A model generated the notes under the pieces. That model was not told the DNA's origin. It saw only the letters and a program-made list of their open reading frames with translations, and ran no database searches. The position numbers and the translations under genes are program-made. From the NCBI GenBank assembly GCA_946811185.2, contig OX328100.1, positions 16,976,999 to 17,040,998 of the forward strand: a DNA stretch of 64,000 nt, in the 5' to 3' direction. This document shows positions 42,640-57,600 of this stretch, piece after piece (within the stretch, counting starts at the first letter, position 1; each line of letters starts with the position of its first letter). The DNA comes from Hippopus hippopus (lineage: Eukaryota > Mollusca > Bivalvia > Cardiida > Cardiidae).

Positions 42640-45600
42640 CAGACAGACAGTTAGAGATTGCGAGAGAGAGAATGAGAGAGACAGAGACAGAAAGAGAGAG
42701 TGGGGGACAGAGAGATTTAGAGGGGGTACGACCCTGAGGGACAAGAAAAAGGAGAAAGGAAAAGGGGAAAGTGATGTGTTTGGGGAAAAATGAGATGATT
42801 GTAAAATAAAGAGCCTTTAAAGAGATAGAAAAGCAAAAACTCTGACCTAAATATAAATCTCTGAATACTTCTCGGCGAGTTGGGCTCGCTAGGTCCAAAC
42901 CCTCCCGGGCCTACACTCCTGGGCGAGGGCAAACTGGGCGAGGATCTATTTTCCAAACTTGGTGCCCAGTCTACGCTATCCTCGGTTTGTTTAAACACAA
43001 TCTCAACACAGAGAACTTTCTGTTGAGAAACTGCTTTATTGCCCTCTGATTCCATTTATAATAAATTTGGAATGCAGCCTTTCATGTAAAAATATCCGTT
43101 TATTTTCCGTTTAGAAACATGTGATAAATTAGAAACGTACTGACACCTTTTCCAATAGGTTTTGATAAATAAACGAACGCTATCTTTACAAGTCACAAGA
43201 AACGCAGACGAAATGAAATGTCGAGTTGGTTTTAACCCTTAACCTGCTAAATAAATGTCATTAAACTTTTAGACTGATAGTAAAAACCCAAATATTGCTA
43301 TTTCAAAGCTATTCTTATTATTATTATTTTTTTTTTTGGGGGGGGGATATTTCCCTATCGGACAGTGTAGGTCCAAGATCAGACTGCACGTTGTGCAGTC
43401 TGATCTTGATCTACACTGTCCGCAATGAATCCTTGAGTCGCGCTTAGCAGCCGAAGGGTTAAAAGTGTATTTGCCAATACCCGTTTACTCGTTAGCTAAA
43501 TATCGGCCATTTATATATCCTTTTACTAAACAAACCCCTCTTTCGACGACCCCCAGGAATAAAAGCTTTAGAAAGCATTGTGGGAAAAAGAGAAAATGCT
43601 GAAAAATAGCATTTTCTCCTTTTCCCATAATGTTTTCTAACCTTTCAAGAATAAATCCCTTGATATGAGCTATATTTGTCGCGACGTCTGCAAATGTTTT
43701 CAATTTGGACATTTCTATAAATTTTTTCTTCTGGTAAAGAGTTCAAGACCTTGAAAGTTAAACCCTCAATCTGAGACAGACGATATTTGACATAACTGAA
43801 GCAGTCGACTTTTCAAAACATTGTAACAAAAGTCATATCACAACACGAGAACTTCAAAGTTTCCATCTGAGCTTTTTCTAAAAATTAGTTACAAAATATT
43901 GTAAGAAAAACAGTAAAAGATTTTTTGTTTTACTCGCAACTCTTTTCTAAATAACTAAAATATTTGAATATAAAATTTAAAATACATGTATTAAACCTGT
44001 CCAAATTGAAAGCATTTTCAGACGACATGACAAAAATGGCTCTTAATAGTTTGTTCTCGTAAGGGTAGAAAACAATGTTGGAAAAGGAGAAAATGCTGGT
44101 TACCAGCATTTTCTCCTTTTCCCACAGTGTTTTCAAAAGGCTTCTACCTAGGTTCGTTGACATTCAGGACCGTTTGGCAAATTTTTAAAGGGGTTCGCCT
44201 GTTCCGAAAAAAAATAAGGGTTTCACCTGTTCAATGGTCGGACTGATATAAGAGCCATAGAAAACATTAATTGTGGTAGACTTGAAGTGATACTTTCAAT
44301 AAGTAATTTTTAATCCCTACCAAACATTAGGTTCTATTTACACAGCATGTGTTTCTATGTACCCGAGTCATAATGCTTTTGAGTCATGCTCTGTAGAAAG
44401 GGGGCTTAATGCACCTGCGAAAAGTATCGACCAGGTCAGCCTGCGCGCCGTGCGCGGACTGCGCAGGCTGGCCTGGGCCGAAACTTTTCGCTCTTGATCT
44501 ATTTTCTGTATGTCAAAGGACCAGTTTACCTTATAATTAAGTCGATTGTTTAAAAGAGTGACCATTATGGATCCATAATAATATGAAGACATGTGAATGA
44601 TTAGCACCAGGTACGGGCGGTGTACATCAAAGATCAGAGTGCACGTTTTGTGCAGTCTGATCTTGTCTACGCCGTTCGCAAAACTTACTCAAAGCGACAA
44701 TGGCAGTGAAAGAGCTGAACCAGATATTCTCATGGAATATCGAACTGTGTAAACCCAAGGTCAAACTGCATATTTTGTGCAAGCTGATCTTAAGCCTGCA
44801 GTATTCGCAAAGATACATTAATATGAAAAAGGCAAAGCCTCAATACGAGCGACGTGAATGATTTGTAGAACATATATATATCTGTTTATTCGAATGACGA
44901 GCTAGATTCTAAATCTTGAAACCAAAGGGTTTTGAGTTCGAATTCCGGCTTTGCTAAAACTATTTTTGAGCGTTGTCAAAAGTAGAAAGCATTTTTCTTT
45001 CGTAGATTTATACATGTGAAATAGGGCGAACTGTCTCTGATTTTCCTAACAAAATAAGACAGTTCCTTGACAATTTCGTTAATTAATGTCCAGAAAAATA
45101 ACTTGGAATGAATATTGGTTCACATACTTGTAAAGACCATTTTACGAGAACCTTTCCTCATTGCATGTAGATCTAGATTTATATAAGAGAGACTTTGATT
45201 TTTACTAGGAATTGGTCAGTAGGTTGGGAAGAATATTGAGCAGAGTACTGGTAAAAGGAACTTCAGGAACGCATGGTAGGTGCACTTGCCGCCGCAATGA
45301 ATATACAATCAAGAAGAAAAAAAAAACAAACAAACAAATAGAAACAGAATCTTTCTTTCGTTTCTTCGTTAGTGCACATGTCTACCCATTTTTACCCGGA
45401 GTTTCTTTAAAATCAGAGTGCGCAGATCGCTGAAATTAGATTATATGTAGCTTTCCTTTTTCATCCCATCTGCTTTCCTACAGGTCCATCATTGAAACAG
45501 TGGTCAATGCAGAGACAGGAATGAATTCTGTCGCAATGACTAGATCTAGATCTTTCATCAATTCTAGGAAATAAATTTGCCGAGTCATCAGACAGATAGA

Positions 45601-48600
45601 TCTATCCAACTTATGGGGGAAAAAAAGCGCAAAGCTTTCGTAACATTAAATATTAATATATTTGAGCCATGTTGTGGTAAAAGATGGTTTAATGCATCTC
45701 CGTGATGTATGATACCAAGCAAGCCATCACATAATTATACATCCATATTGTATGATAACTGACTGAATCAAAAGGCATGCACACTGGTCCTTTGACATGC
45801 AGAACGTTGAAAAATAGATCTAAGCAAAGAGTTTTGACCCAGGTTAGCTTGCGCAGACTGCACAAGCAGACCTGGGTCGATAGATTTTGCAGATGAATGA
45901 AGCCCCCTGTTTACAAATCATAAATCCGGCTTTCTCTGTAAATGGTATTTTGAAACAGTCAAAAAACTAGTTTAGTCATGATTTCTGCGACACAATGTTT
46001 TCCGCGAAAAAACGGCTCGTGCATGACGTAAGAATAGTATGTGATTAATGACGTCATTATTTGCTAGCATGAATCATTGCGTATGTTTATACACAAAAAA
46101 ACGCTTAATTCTCTGAAAGTAGGTAAGAAATTAACTAATCTGTACTCATTAAACTGATAATGATTTTTAATTAGTCATCCGATCGGTAGATGATTATTGT
46201 TATTTTTGACCAATCAGGTACTTGTGCGAAAGATTATCATACGTGTGACGCTGTGCGACTGACCTGAAGACACTCAATTTTTAGTCATCCCTATTTAGAT
46301 TTAGACTAAAACCCAGAACGAAGTCGGTATTTCATTTTTTAGAATCTAGAACGGTGTTACTCGCCCGTAACTCGCTGTCGCTCGTTATTAGTTGTACGGT
46401 CATGTGGCAGGGTACTTGGAAACTTGTTCACGGCTGTGGTGAATCATGTCGCCCCGAGCCTCTTCGGATCGGGGCGACATGATTCACCACAGCCGAGAAC
46501 AAGTTTCCAAGTCCCCTGGCACCTGACCGTACAACGAATTTATTATACTGCAAAGTTTTACCATTCCAACGTGTGTTAAACGAAATTTCCCTGTTTTATG
46601 GTCTCAAAGATTGAGTACGCTGGCGAAATAGAATTCCCTTCTTAGTGCCCCAATTCAATAAAAACTGACGTCACTGGAAACTGACGTCACTGAAACCTTG
46701 GAAAAACGTGCAGTTTGGTGTAGATCTATAATCTTTATGATTTCACTACCAGCATGACAGACATTCGTCGTATTTTTATTTAAACATGGATTTAAACAAC
46801 TTCAAGGTAAGTAACTATAGATGAATGTTAATGATTTGTTGGCAAAAGTAAACAACCATTAGTTGCCTCAAACGACCATTAGATTATCCTTTCAACGTTA
46901 TGCACCAATGTATGAATTTCGACACTTCGCAATTTGCTTACCCGATGAAAGAATGGCTCGTTTTAACCTGCCGTGTAGTTGTTTTAGAATGACATCAAAC
47001 GATAATAATGTAAAATTCTAAATTCATTTATTTTCAAAAATAATCCATTCTTTCTGTTTTAATGACAACCTTCAAGGGAAACCAGTAATAATATGGTGCA
47101 GGCTACTCAGTATGTTTGTCTTGTGGGCGGCTCGTATCGACCGATCGACGCCGACATTTTGGATGTTGTCTTGAAAGTTTAGTCATGTATACGGGGTTCC
47201 CGAAAGGGAAACTGCGTTTACGCGGGTTTTGCCAGTGTACATGATATATATGTTTGGGGCATATTATCCAATCAGATCACGAGAAATTTCTTTGCAGTAT
47301 AGGCCTTTCCGTAAACTAGGTAGCCTCCCCTTGAGTACTCTCCGATTACGCATGCGCACAAGCGCAACTTCTACTTCCGAGGACTACACACGCACGGAAG
47401 CAATATATGGAAGTAGAGACTAAGAATGAACTTACCCTCTGTAACTTGTCTTAAATTCCAAATCTATCCACAAATGAACAACATAACGGTGAATTGAGGT
47501 CAAAAACAGTTCAGAAGAGTCTGTTTAATCCTTTACCAAACGATCCCCGGGTTTTAACGACCCCGAGGCTGATGGCTTTCGGAATTATAAGGGAAAAAAG
47601 GAAAACATGCTGATGAACAAACTTATACTCCCTTTCCCACAATGTTTCTACCTTTTCAAAGAAAAAATCCATAATTCGAGTAACATTATCTCATTGTTGG
47701 TGAATGCATTCAGTATACGCTAGCTTGAAATTTTGTCGTTTGATAAAGGGTTAATGTGACATGAGCGCGTTAATTTGTACATTACAGCTCTTCGGTCGCC
47801 CACCCGACAGTGCGATACCGAGATCAAAGGGATACACCGAATTAATCCTTCACACATTTAAATGAAGAATAATATTGACGTATTTCTTTTCAACTCAAAA
47901 AGATGATGGAATATAAGTATTTTGTGAAGGGAGACTGGAAGATTTAAAATTTGAACTAAAGCTACATTTGATATGATTATGATCTAAACTAATAGTTATA
48001 TTTGTCTGAAGGAACATGATAATTTTTTGAAATCCGGATTTTCTTGACAATTTAAAAGTATGCATGTAGTGCTATAATTTCGGTAAATGGACTGTTCCTG
48101 TCTCTTTAGAGACACTTATTACCCTTCTACCGACCAAACAATCCGGAGTTTTAACGACCCTGGGGAAAAAAGGCGTCTTGAAAAGTATTTGAAAAGCAGG
48201 AAATGCTTGTAACCAGCATTTTCTCATTTCCCCGAAATATTTTCCACTTTTTCAAAGGCAATTTCCACCATTTGACCCATGGTTAACTTGTCGGCTTCAA
48301 ATGCTTTGGATTTCGACCAGTCCAAAGTTTTGCCCATAGTGCGTTTGCCGAACCCGGTAGCTAAGTCGGTAACGTACATGGTTTGAAACACTGGGATCAT
48401 TGATTCGATTTATTTATATAACATGTTGAAAGTGATAGTATTTTGTAATCTAAAAAAGAGAAATGGATAGTCCGTTTATTTAAATCTGAAATCCCATATA
48501 GTTTGAACTTAAAAATCCATAACCCCCCCCCCAAAAAAAAAAATCAAAAATCAAAATGTCTAAATGTTTTTTTTTGTCATATTCCTTCTTGAACTACCAA

Positions 48601-51600
48601 ATAGATGACTTTTACAACAAGGTCAGGTCAAATTTCAAACCTTCCATTCCCGCTCCAAAAAAAGGTAATTCCAGCTTCATTGTGAGTGGCGAAATATGTG
48701 CTGTAATTGCTTTCGTTATGAAGCTGGTAAAGGGTTAGCTGGGTGTTCTTTGATCTCGGTATTTCACGGACAAAGTAGGTAACCTGCAGAAGCGTTTCGG
48801 TACACATGCTAGGTGCAGATTAACACAGACGTGTCATATTGAAGTCTCGTTCCTTTTCAATCTTACGTTGATCATTTGTAAATATAGGCTTTGGAATTAT
48901 TAAAAAAATGTTACAGAGGGTAAGTCCATTTTAAATTCGACGCCTAATGATGTACGTTTCCTGTCCGAACACATTCTGTTCTCATATGCCATGTTATAGG
49001 TCATTGTTTAAACTGCATGTCAGAATTCATTTTTTTTTTCGTTTTCTTTTTTAATTCCTTGTCCTATAAAACTGGTAACGGGCTTTTTCGTCCCTGGGCT
49101 TGTTCGCCCGGGCTTGTTCGTCCGGGCTCATTCGTCCGGGCTTGTTCGTCCCAACTGATTTCCCGTTGGTCCGGGCTTGTTCGTCCCACCTTATGTACCT
49201 GCCAAACAAAGGTTTTAATAGTGCATACTTCACTGATTTTGACAGGTATAGATGAAAAGGTGATAACTGCACATAATCATTTTACTCAAACTAAGATATA
49301 TAACTATGCAAAAATAGTTATCCCCATCATTACACTTAGATGAAATCAAAGTAAAGAAAAATATTTATGGATATCGACATGAATTTTCAATTTATAGTGT
49401 GTTATGGAAGGTAAGCCGTAGGCAAGATGCGATGTAGTACTGGCTGCCGCGATATTGCTGCAATATTGCTGAAAATGGCGATGAATACGGCGTAACAACA
49501 AAAATAAACAAACAACTTATGTGTTCCTTATCATAGTAGCTTTACCATACAGTCACATGTTTAAACAACCCCATGGTTAAATGTTATTTTTCCAACATAA
49601 GGCAATAAAGTTGTCAGTGTGTCTTGGAGAAGTGAAGATAGTTCAATTAACTACCAAGAGAAAGTTTTATTCAAAGTACTTTAATGTGTAAATTAACAAT
49701 TCGTTTTAGAAGGCCCATAGCACTGTTCATTCCAATACGATTGAAAAGGTAGTATGGGACGAACAAGCCCGGGCGAACAGGCCTGGGTGAATAAGCCCAG
49801 GGACGAACAAGCCCAGAGACGAACTGGTTTTGGGACGAACAAGCCCAGGGATAGTATATTTTATGATCCATGGTAAAACCAAGGCAGTCTGCGAAAAATG
49901 TTATTTCTATCGCGGGGCTTCGTTTTGGTCAGTAATAACATTTTTTGTGTCTTTCGAAAGTGATAGTTGACGCAACTACCGACACTGCAGATTTTTTGGC
50001 ATATAAATGACTTTATCTTAACTGCAACAAGTTTAGGCGTCTTTTTCTCCACTGTCTGAGAAATTCAACAGAATTTAATTGAACAAATCCGTTACGTTTG
50101 CTAACAGTGTGCGGTACAGAGCAGCAGGTCAGACGTGTTACTTATCTCCGAGTAATAATTTATAGGAGCGAGGTATTGCGATTTTGGAAAGTTAGCTGGA
50201 TGACGAAAATCACGACTGATTTCTTCTCTTTTTTTTCGGCCATTGTTATCACAGGGACTCGGCACAGGATAATTTGTGTTAAAGACAACATTTCGATAAA
50301 AAAAAAAATCCGAATATCTGCATATAAATATTATATACAGATATTCGGATTTTTTTTTTTAATCGAAATGTCCTCTTTAAGCACAAAGTAGCACAATCAT
50401 CATGTGCCGAGCCCCTATGATTGTTAAAATCGTAGTCCCCGGAAATGGGGATTTCCACAAGGGAGGTAATCTTCTAAGGGAAGTAACCGAGTTTCCGTAA
50501 AGGCCTATAATAATATTCTGAGCCAAGGTTATTAAGTGAATGAATCTAAATTGCTGTGTACAGTATATGTTTCGGTACTCCCAGTACTTTGAAATATCAC
50601 TTTAATCTGACATTATGACACTCTAGACTAGCTTCACGCTCTCAAATTTAATCCATTAACCGCCGGTTGATTTGTGAAATATTGAATAACCCCCGCTATA
50701 AATTGTGCATTTATCTTCTACTACACTAATACAGACTTGGGGGTAAATGTTCGAAAGGTATTCGATCAATAATCGATACTTTAACAGGTATTACGGATTA
50801 TTTGTACAGAGAGGTCGTTGCCTTCAAAACGCTATGTCTATCTGCCCGCCCGCCCGCTCGCCTGTCTGTCCGTTTGTCTGTCTATGAATGTCTGTCTATG
50901 AATTGACTAGAGCAAACGAAAGAATTGAAATGCAGGCGTCAAGTCAAAAAAAACCCCACACTTTAGGCTTTGACTACAGAAGCCCTCCACAGAAAAGGAA
51001 ACGGACTGAAAGAAAGCAACGCGGGAGAGTAAATTTTAACCATCCATGCTGACAGAGAACTACAGACATCAGGCTTTGAGAGTCAAGGCCTTGTTTACCA
51101 GTGAAAGAGAGGCCAACAGGCTGCCAGGCAAACTCAAAAAGAAGCAATCAAATTATTTTACAATGCATACGTATAACACCGTGTAAGGGAAACAACTCCG
51201 CTCAGTCAGTCATGTCCTTCAAATAAGTTATTCCCCGTAGTTTTGATTGACCATCAAAACAGTGATCGTTGTGGCACCATATCGTCCATTCATTTCCAAA
51301 GGGGCCTATATGCCATTTTCATAGTTTTGAGAAAAAGCAAATTCCTGTTTTTGATTGGCTATAAAAATCCGTTTGCTGCACATCATCAACAAAATCTGAT
51401 ACAGTTGTGGGGATGATGATGACCAGATATCTATAGCATCACTATTGCTGTCCTCGTCTTGTAATGTACATCTTATTTCGGACAAAATACTGATAAACCC
51501 TTTTGGCAGCCATACATTGTTTATTTTAGGAGGCAATAAAGGCCCATCAACAATTATATTGGAAATGATTTTTGTACGTACTTGTTGCATACACAAGTAG

Positions 51601-54600
51601 TCAGTATATCATGATTGACTGATTGATTGAATTCGAGTTTAACGCCGCTTAACAGCTTAGGTCATATCACGGCTGGTCAATATATCAAAACCCAACAAAG
51701 TTTTGATATTGAATTATTTTCTAATAGCATATATACATGTATATACTAGTAATTCACCCTATCGGTCAAATTGTTTTCTTTTGTATGCAGCCAGTGACAA
51801 GAAATGTGGACTATTCTGCTCTCATAATTTGCATGGCTGACCTACATTTTAGTGCATCGTATTTGTAGAAATGATTTTATATCAAAAGTTGTTGATCTTT
51901 TTTTTTTTTTGTAAATGTATGCACAATATTCTATTTGACCTATCAGGCATTACCCACATCTAGTTATGAAATTACTGATAAAATAATTAAAAAAAAAAAT
52001 AAAAGAAGTTTTGTCGTTGACAGCATTAGATGCAAAAGTATTTCCCGTTTTAGATGCATGAACAGTGCCCGTGCTTATAAAACTTGAGTCCATGCTCAAG
52101 TGAGTTAGTGCTCAAAGTTTCAAGTCTCATTTATACTAAAGACGGCATGAAAATTTAAAACAAAGACTTTGATTCAATATGTAGAAAAAAGGAAAAGTTC
52201 AGAAGTTAGGGTTTATCAATTTTAATTTTATACTACTCTGAAACATGTTTCATGCTCAGCTAAGCTGAGCATTAATAAAATGTAACAGCACGGACCCTGG
52301 ATATTCTACACAAATCTTAATGACAATATAAATCATAGATTAAGTAATCTTGTAGGCCTATATCTTCTCTTAAACCGGTGCAAAATATTTTTCGCGTTTC
52401 ATTTTATACATGTTAGGCTTTTTCCAAGGGAATTTTCGTGGGAGAAAACCTCTAACATGATATGAATTCGTCAGAGCACAATCATTCCAATTAATTGCTT
52501 TGAAGGACGATGAATTTTCAAGTGCACAATATTTTAAAACAAATCCAGGCAACGCATTTCTTTGCCAATGCATCAAGGTAGAGTGATAATACATATGCTA
52601 CGTACTCTGATGTAGTGGTGCATTGCATCAGCAATGAGGATCGACCAGGTCAGCCTGCGGAGTTCGCGCTGGCTGAACCGGGTCGAAACTTTGTTACTGG
52701 TGAATTTTCTGTATATCAAAGGACCATTCTACCTTATGATTTAGCCGATTTTAAGACAAGGGAGCTACGTAGAACTACCATTTACGTACCCCTGTTCTAT
52801 CGTTACCAACCAGTAGCTCACGTATTTTCTTTATTCCATATTCTTTTCTTGTGTCTTTTCATCTCATAACGATCTGACTATCAAAACTGCTTAAATTGTC
52901 AGAAATGTCTCAGTAAAACAAACCGTGTAAGTTAAAGATCGGAATGCACGCACTGTGCAGTCTGAACTTGATCTACACATGCCGCAAAGACAACTATAAT
53001 TGTTGCTCTATAGACGTTCATAATGAAATTTATTTCGAAAATAAATACCTTGGTATGATGTTCTCCATAAACTAAATGTCCTTCTATATACGATCATTTC
53101 AGATCTGTCTCTAGGGATTCCTTTCAGTATTCCAACAGTGTTTAAACAAACCCTTTTCTTTATTAGACGACGTTGGGTAATTTTGAAAGGGGCGATTTTT
53201 GAAAACATGGTGGCAAATGTAGAGGTTTCACATGATGCACAATTTTCACATTTGTTTCCAGTGAATGTTTTCTTTTGTATGACGACATCTAGTTTACATT
53301 TTATTTATTTATTTTTACATTCTATTGTTTGTTTCTATATTGTTTCTTGCCAAGAGTAATATTTGAAACTGCTAATCAAATATTTGGTTATTCCATTACG
53401 ATACATATAGATTTTATAAACCAGCAGTTGATTGCTTCTAAAGACATTTAGAAAAAGAAGCAATTTCATGTCTGATTTTGCCGCATCACGCAGAAACAAG
53501 ACGGTTTCATTTCCTTTGAATTTCGTTCCTGTAGTTACATTTACACTAGTTAGTGGTTTTTTAATTTCTCTAAAAAAAAACTAATCTGTAAGGTAAGGGT
53601 GGTGAAAGCCGGTATATAGACAGTAAATACCATGATAACCTAGACGGCTGACAGATAGGTTTCACTGTTTTAACCCTTTACCACACAATGACGACTTTTG
53701 ACACCCCTGATAGAGAAGGCTTTTGAAAACATTGTGGGAAAAGGAGAAAATGCTGGTAACCAGCATTTTCTCCTTTTCCCACAATGTTTTCTACCCTATC
53801 AAAGAAAAATCATTTCATATGATCCACATTGAAACTGTCCTCTGCAAATGCTTTCAATTCGGACAGGTCTAAAATTGGTCGTGTGGTAAAGGGTTAATTG
53901 ACCGGGGCAGCTAAGCCTGGATCTAGGGACCGACATTTTCTTAATCATCCTAGGTCTGTATTCACCAACCATTCTTAATTTCATTTTAAGTCTAACTGTA
54001 GAATCAGAAAGTAACACAACTTCTGATTGGCTAAACCATTTGGTTTAGCCAATCAGAAGTTGTTTCACTTTCAAATTTTGAAAATTGTTGATGATAAGAA
54101 TGTTTTTATGAATGGTTGATGAGTATCGACCCTGATCGCAGTTCTTTTAATCACGGTCTTTGCAGAATTGTAGCAATAAACTAATGGTCGTTTTTGACCA
54201 AGTAACGTCAGAATATATAAAAGGAAGGAAAATTATTTGAAACCCAAGTTAGGGACAGCTTTACACTTACAAGTAACATGCAGTCTGATCTTGGATCTGT
54301 AGAAACTGTCAGACAATTTTCGAGATATCTAAGCCTTAGACTGCTAAGCGCGACCAAAGGACGTGTAGATGTAGGTCAGATTCAGACTGCACGTAACGTG
54401 CAGTCTGATCTTGGATCTACAGTGTCCGATAAGGAGATATCCACCTACCATTAAAATAGCAAAATTTAACAACTGTTTCAAAGACAAGTCCATTTTTTGA
54501 GCCACATTTGAACTGTCGTCTTCAAAATATTTTCAATTTGGATAAGTCTGAAATTTTGTCGTCTTGAGAAACATTAAATATAGTTGAAATTGAGTAAAAC

Positions 54601-57600
54601 AGTACATGAATGAAGCAAAAAAAAAACCTATACAAATATTGCTGATTAAATGAAGTGTTTAAGCATCGTTACGAGCATTTTTTTCTCTTTCCACAATGTT
54701 TTCGAAAATGGGAGTGCTGAAAAAAAAAAAAGCCCTTGTAAGTCGTCTGGAGAAAGTTATGAGTTTAAATGACACGGTGCCTCGTTATCAGTGACCACCC
54801 TTTTCTGCCAGTCTTTTCGTATGTCTTAAAGGGCATCAAGAAAATGTTTAAAATTCTAAGTAACTGAGTACATGTCGCCAACAAATTGTTAAACCCTCTA
54901 CCAAATAATCCCGAGTCTTGACGATCATGATGGGGAAAAAAGCGTTTTAAAAACATTGTGGGAAAAGGAGAAAATACTTGTAAACAGCATGATGTTATCC
55001 TTTTCCTGCAATGCTTTTAACTCTTAAAAAGACAAACTAAAGAGCCACATTTTGAGCTCATTAGAACTTGTGGTCAGCAAATATTTTCAATTTAGAGGTG
55101 TGTACAATTTTGTTGAGGTAAAATAGTTAATTGATAAATTCGAGACATCAAACAGAGTGCAATAGACAGGGTTAACATTTAAAATACTTAATTATCGACA
55201 TGGCCCTTTCGAATGAGGAGAAAGAGCAGAACGATTGCTAATTCAAAATTTGCTTTTGCCAGAATATGTAACAGAGTAGCGGACAGTGTAGATTCAAGAT
55301 CAGACTGCACGTTCTGTGCAGTCTGATCTTGATCTACACTGTCCGCAAAAAGCAACTTAAGCCGGTTCTAGTACTTTAAGGGTAGGAAGTCAATATACTT
55401 CAATTTTAGATTAAAAGTTATGTCAATCATGTTCCAATCGATAAAGCTGACATTTTGACATGAAATATACATTTGTAAATAGCATGTCGGTTGATTGATT
55501 GCATGGTGTTTAACGCCGTTTCCAGCATTTTTTCCGTTATATCGCGGCGACCAGTGCACCTATCCATGGTTTTCTTGAATCTCTATTACCAATACTCTGC
55601 ACAATATCCTTTCCAAGCCACTGGCTGCTTTCCCACATAACCATTGTCGAAACAATGGTCAGTGGTGGGGGGGGGGATGAATCCTGTCGCAATGACTATC
55701 ATCAATCCTCGGAAAGAAATTGGCCGAGCCATGGATCGAACCCACGACCCCCTGTTCTCAAGTGTTGTACGCTACCGACTGAGCTACCGGGGCTCGGCAC
55801 TAACATGTTGGGATTTAGGAGAGACAACTTGCAGGGTTGATTTTTGTTTTTCTTTTCGTGGGAAAAAATATATCAGCCATGCTGTGGCAAAAGGGGGTTT
55901 ACTGCATTGTGGGGGTGATGCATTGTACCAATCAAGTCATTACATAATTATTGATCCACAAAATCCATTTTGTTTAGCAAACGATTGAATCATGAAGTAG
56001 AATTGTCCTTTGACATACAGAAAATTTAAGGATAGCAAAAGATTTTGGCCTGTGTCACCCTGCGCGGCCTGCGCAGGCTGACATGGATCGATACTTTTTG
56101 CAGATACATTAAGACCCTTTTTTCACAGAGCAAGGCTCTTTGTAACAAGTATTTTGGAGTTTAGGATAAAGACAACTTCTCGGATTGATTTCGTTCGTTT
56201 TTGGTTATTTTCGTAGGTCCCAAACTTTATTAAGCAACCCAATGTTTTAAAGAACCAGACCATTCTGATTCACTCTCAGTCATACCACTTACTGGTATTC
56301 TAAATTTAGAAAGTGAAGCAAATTCTGTTTGGCTAAACCCCTTGATTCAGCCAATCAGAAGTTGTGTTACTTTGTTATTCAGAAAAAAAACCTGTCGAGG
56401 GCCCGATTTCACGAAAAAACTTAAGTCTCTCATTTTGCTCAAGTTTGCTGATGGATCCCATTTTCGACTTAAGTTGAGTTTGTTTCTTGAGGCCCATTTT
56501 ACTAATATCAACAGACTTAAGAAACATTCTCAAATCCTAAGTTGACACATTTCACACTCAACTCAGCAAATTATTAGACTTAAGTCCCTTAAAAAGACTC
56601 AAGTCCATTATTTTGCTAAGCTGAGTCTGAAAAGTTGTTTCAGCTTAGGATAAGAGAACGTTTCTAAAGTCTGTTAATATTAGTAACATGTGTCTGATAT
56701 AACAAACTAAACTTAAATCGGAAAATTAGTCTGTCAGCGGACTTGAGCATAATAAGAGACTTAAGTTTTTTCGTGAAACCGGTCCCAGGATTACAATTAG
56801 AATATACAATTTAGAATGGTTGTTGATTGGTGAATACGGCTTCTGTTTCGATTCTACATCACGAATTAAAACTACTGCTTTGACCTTGTATTAAAAGACA
56901 TACTCGTATTTTTTGAGATCGCTTTTCCAATAGTTTTCTTGGATGTCCTCAGACTACAACTTGGAGCGTATACCCTATCCGGGTGGGAGCACATTTTGGT
57001 GATCTCGGGCTCTACCAGAGTCGTCTCCATGGTTTCACAGAAATGCTGACATACAATTCAAACAATGCTATTCGAAAAAAAAAGACTTTGTGGTGAATAC
57101 TCATTAAAATGGTTTTAAAGAGATCGTTCTGACGAGTATCCCAACTATAGGTTTTCGAAACAAATATAAGTATGACGATTGATTGATTGGTTTTCGTGTT
57201 TTTTTTTATCTTCGCCAGCGGTTAGTGATATGGGCGATGCCCCCTGAAGAGTGTTAGTTATGTTGCGAGGGGAAGTGCAAGATACACGACGAAACTCATC
57301 CTATGTTAGGCCTGGATCTTTAACTTGCTCGGTGTCTAAGATCCGTCACACGAAAACCTGGGTTTAACGTCTCCTCTGAAAGACTTTTTAGTAATTTTAG
57401 GTGGCTAGCCCTGGGGATTGAGCGATTACAACCCATGAAATCCTTACATGTAGCCTTTACCAAAAGAATTTTAAAGATTTTGAGGATGAAGGCTTTTGAA
57501 AACATTGTGGGAAAAGGAGAGAATGCTGGTTACTAGCATTTTCTCCTTTTCCCACAATGTTTTCTATACATTTAAGATAACTAACATCATTGAAACCATT

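Noticed and set aside
42605..43055. Minus-strand frames of 97 and 112 codons
   Set aside because: They are largely a translated GA microsatellite (Ser/Leu runs) with no splice support.
44910..44960. B-box-like GAGTTCGAATTCCGG
   Set aside because: No A-box or SINE body was found at the expected distance.
49017..49343. 108-codon plus-strand frame
   Set aside because: It runs through the inverted 14-bp arrays and has no exon-like context.
51306..51596. 96-codon minus-strand frame (DEDSNSDAIDIWSSSSPQLY)
   Set aside because: Composition looks faintly protein-like, but there is no recognisable domain or supporting exon; left unannotated.
55730..55795. Possible tRNA gene on the minus strand
   Set aside because: It is the head of a SINE with a matching body repeated at 61905-62165; stems do not close into a cloverleaf.
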